9,204 nucleotides of DNA from a bacterium (GTDB lineage: Bacteria > BMS3Abin14): the NCBI GenBank assembly GCA_022865845.1, contig JALHUC010000271.1, positions 1-9,204 of the forward strand. Reading direction: 5' to 3'. Below the pieces are notes generated by a model. The model did not search any database, was not told where the DNA came from, and worked only from the letters and a program-made list of their open reading frames with translations. Positions 8,948 to 9,204 of the stretch are shown in pieces. How positions within the stretch are numbered: position 1 is the first letter of the stretch; every line of letters begins with the position of its first letter. The translations under genes and the position numbers were made by a program.

Positions 8948-9036
8948 CACGTGAGTCCGTACGTGAGTAAAGCGTGCGTGCGAGATATTATTTTTATTTT
9001 CCCACTTACGCTATTACGCACCCACCCATGCACGTG
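8948..9036. repeat. Long imperfect inverted repeat just 3' of dnaA
   Basis: The left arm is 8948-8975 and the right arm 9008-9036; with one 1-nt bulge, about 21 of 28 positions can pair. The outer ends are the perfect palindrome CACGTG (8948-8953 and 9031-9036). The 32-nt loop holds 16 consecutive A/T bases (8985-9000). The left arm also contains a direct repeat ACGTGAGT (8949-8956, 8961-8968), and the right arm has loose 8-bp register. The right arm ends 1 bp before the dnaA stop codon. It could be the dnaA 3'-end structure, part of oriC, or both. Confidence 0.5.
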
Positions 9037-9037
9037 A

Positions 9038-9204
9038 TTAACTGTGGTTATTCCCCTCCAGTTCCTTGATAAGGCGGTCAAGGGTATCTTGAAAGTCCTG
9101 GTTGTTCTTGGCCATATTATCAACTTTGTGGATGGCGTGAAGAACTGTGGAGTGATCCCGGCCTCCGAAATGACGACCGATCTCCGGGAGAGAAAGGTTT
9201 GTCA
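9038..9204 (-). CDS. dnaA: Chromosomal replication initiator DnaA, C-terminal 54 residues (cut by window edge)
   Basis: Translating the minus strand from the right edge gives 54 residues ending at TAA (9040-9038). They contain the DnaA domain IV signature [14 protein letters not shown], in the context [12 protein letters not shown]. This helix-turn-helix binds the major groove of the DnaA box. The tail ([16 protein letters not shown]) is typical of the family's end. DnaA is the ATP-dependent initiator that opens oriC and also acts as a transcription factor. Domains I-III lie beyond the window. A minus-strand DnaA-box-like 9-mer (9043-9051) overlaps the last codons. The gene points towards the probable oriC and dnaN. 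Confidence 0.97.
   Translation of the reverse strand, partial: TNLSLPEIGRHFGGRDHSTVLHAIHKVDNMAKNNQDFQDTLDRLIKELEGNNHS

Larger units (their letters stand above)
8600..9051. other. oriC: Probable chromosomal replication origin (oriC)
   Basis: The 638-bp dnaA-dnaN spacer has no credible gene and contains the parts expected of an origin. The TGTGG/CCACA core of the DnaA box occurs seven times between 8608 and 9047 (8608, 8791, 8845, 8877 inverse, 8905 inverse, 8937, 9043); about one would be expected by chance in this length. A 20-base pure A/T run lies at 8738-8757, with DnaA-trio-like triplets next to it. The location beside dnaA and dnaN is the commonest one for oriC. The boxes are degenerate, none matching TTATCCACA exactly, which lowers confidence. 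The rest of the spacer (8400-8600) is dnaN leader with hairpins. I see no convincing -35/-10 pair. Confidence 0.75.

Noticed and set aside
8884..9123. 79-codon minus-strand frame overlapping the dnaA end
   Set aside because: It is in another frame over a certain DnaA domain IV and continues through the inverted repeat and DnaA-box cluster.

Overview
The window is the replication-origin neighbourhood of a bacterial chromosome. All recognised genes lie on the minus strand, so transcription runs from high to low coordinates: 3' end of dnaA (window edge), dnaN, recF, gyrB, gyrA, then two PilZ-domain genes, the second cut by the left edge. The order dnaA-dnaN-recF-gyrB-gyrA is a classic origin cluster. 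GyrB carries the long insertion in its TOPRIM half that is typical of Gram-negative, proteobacteria-like gyrases. With moderate GC content and PilZ (c-di-GMP) genes, this suggests a deltaproteobacterial (Desulfobacterota-type) organism or relative. That placement is inference, not a firm assignment.

Layout. 1-139: partial PilZ gene. 140-227: spacer with a 7-bp-period repeat and a hairpin. 228-566: complete PilZ gene. 567-762: spacer with an 8-bp-period repeat. 763-3207: gyrA. 3208-3376: spacer with two opposed 7-bp-period arrays. 3377-6001: gyrB (TTG start). 6002-6099: spacer with one 7-bp-period array. 6100-7275: recF. 7278-8399: dnaN (GTG start), 2 bp from recF and probably translationally coupled to it. 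8400-9037: 638-bp non-coding region, the probable oriC. 9038-9204: dnaA 3' end.

The dnaA-dnaN spacer has the parts of a bacterial origin: a 20-base pure A/T run, six trinucleotides resembling DnaA-trios, a short GC-rich block, a DnaA-box-like 9-mer, and a cluster of further TGTGG/CCACA cores towards dnaA. DnaA would open the origin there, the DnaN clamp would load at the new forks, RecF would act at damaged or gapped forks, and GyrA2B2 would remove the positive supercoils ahead of them.

The most unusual signal is in the spacers. Every gene spacer from gyrB-recF leftwards holds a short array with a strict 7- or 8-bp period. The unit differs from spacer to spacer. In at least two, and perhaps three, cases the spacer holds two arrays in opposite orientation, so a transcript could fold into a long imperfect hairpin. 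A similar imperfect long inverted repeat lies just 3' of dnaA. I found no phage, IS, CRISPR, tRNA or rRNA, and no cluster of unknown genes.
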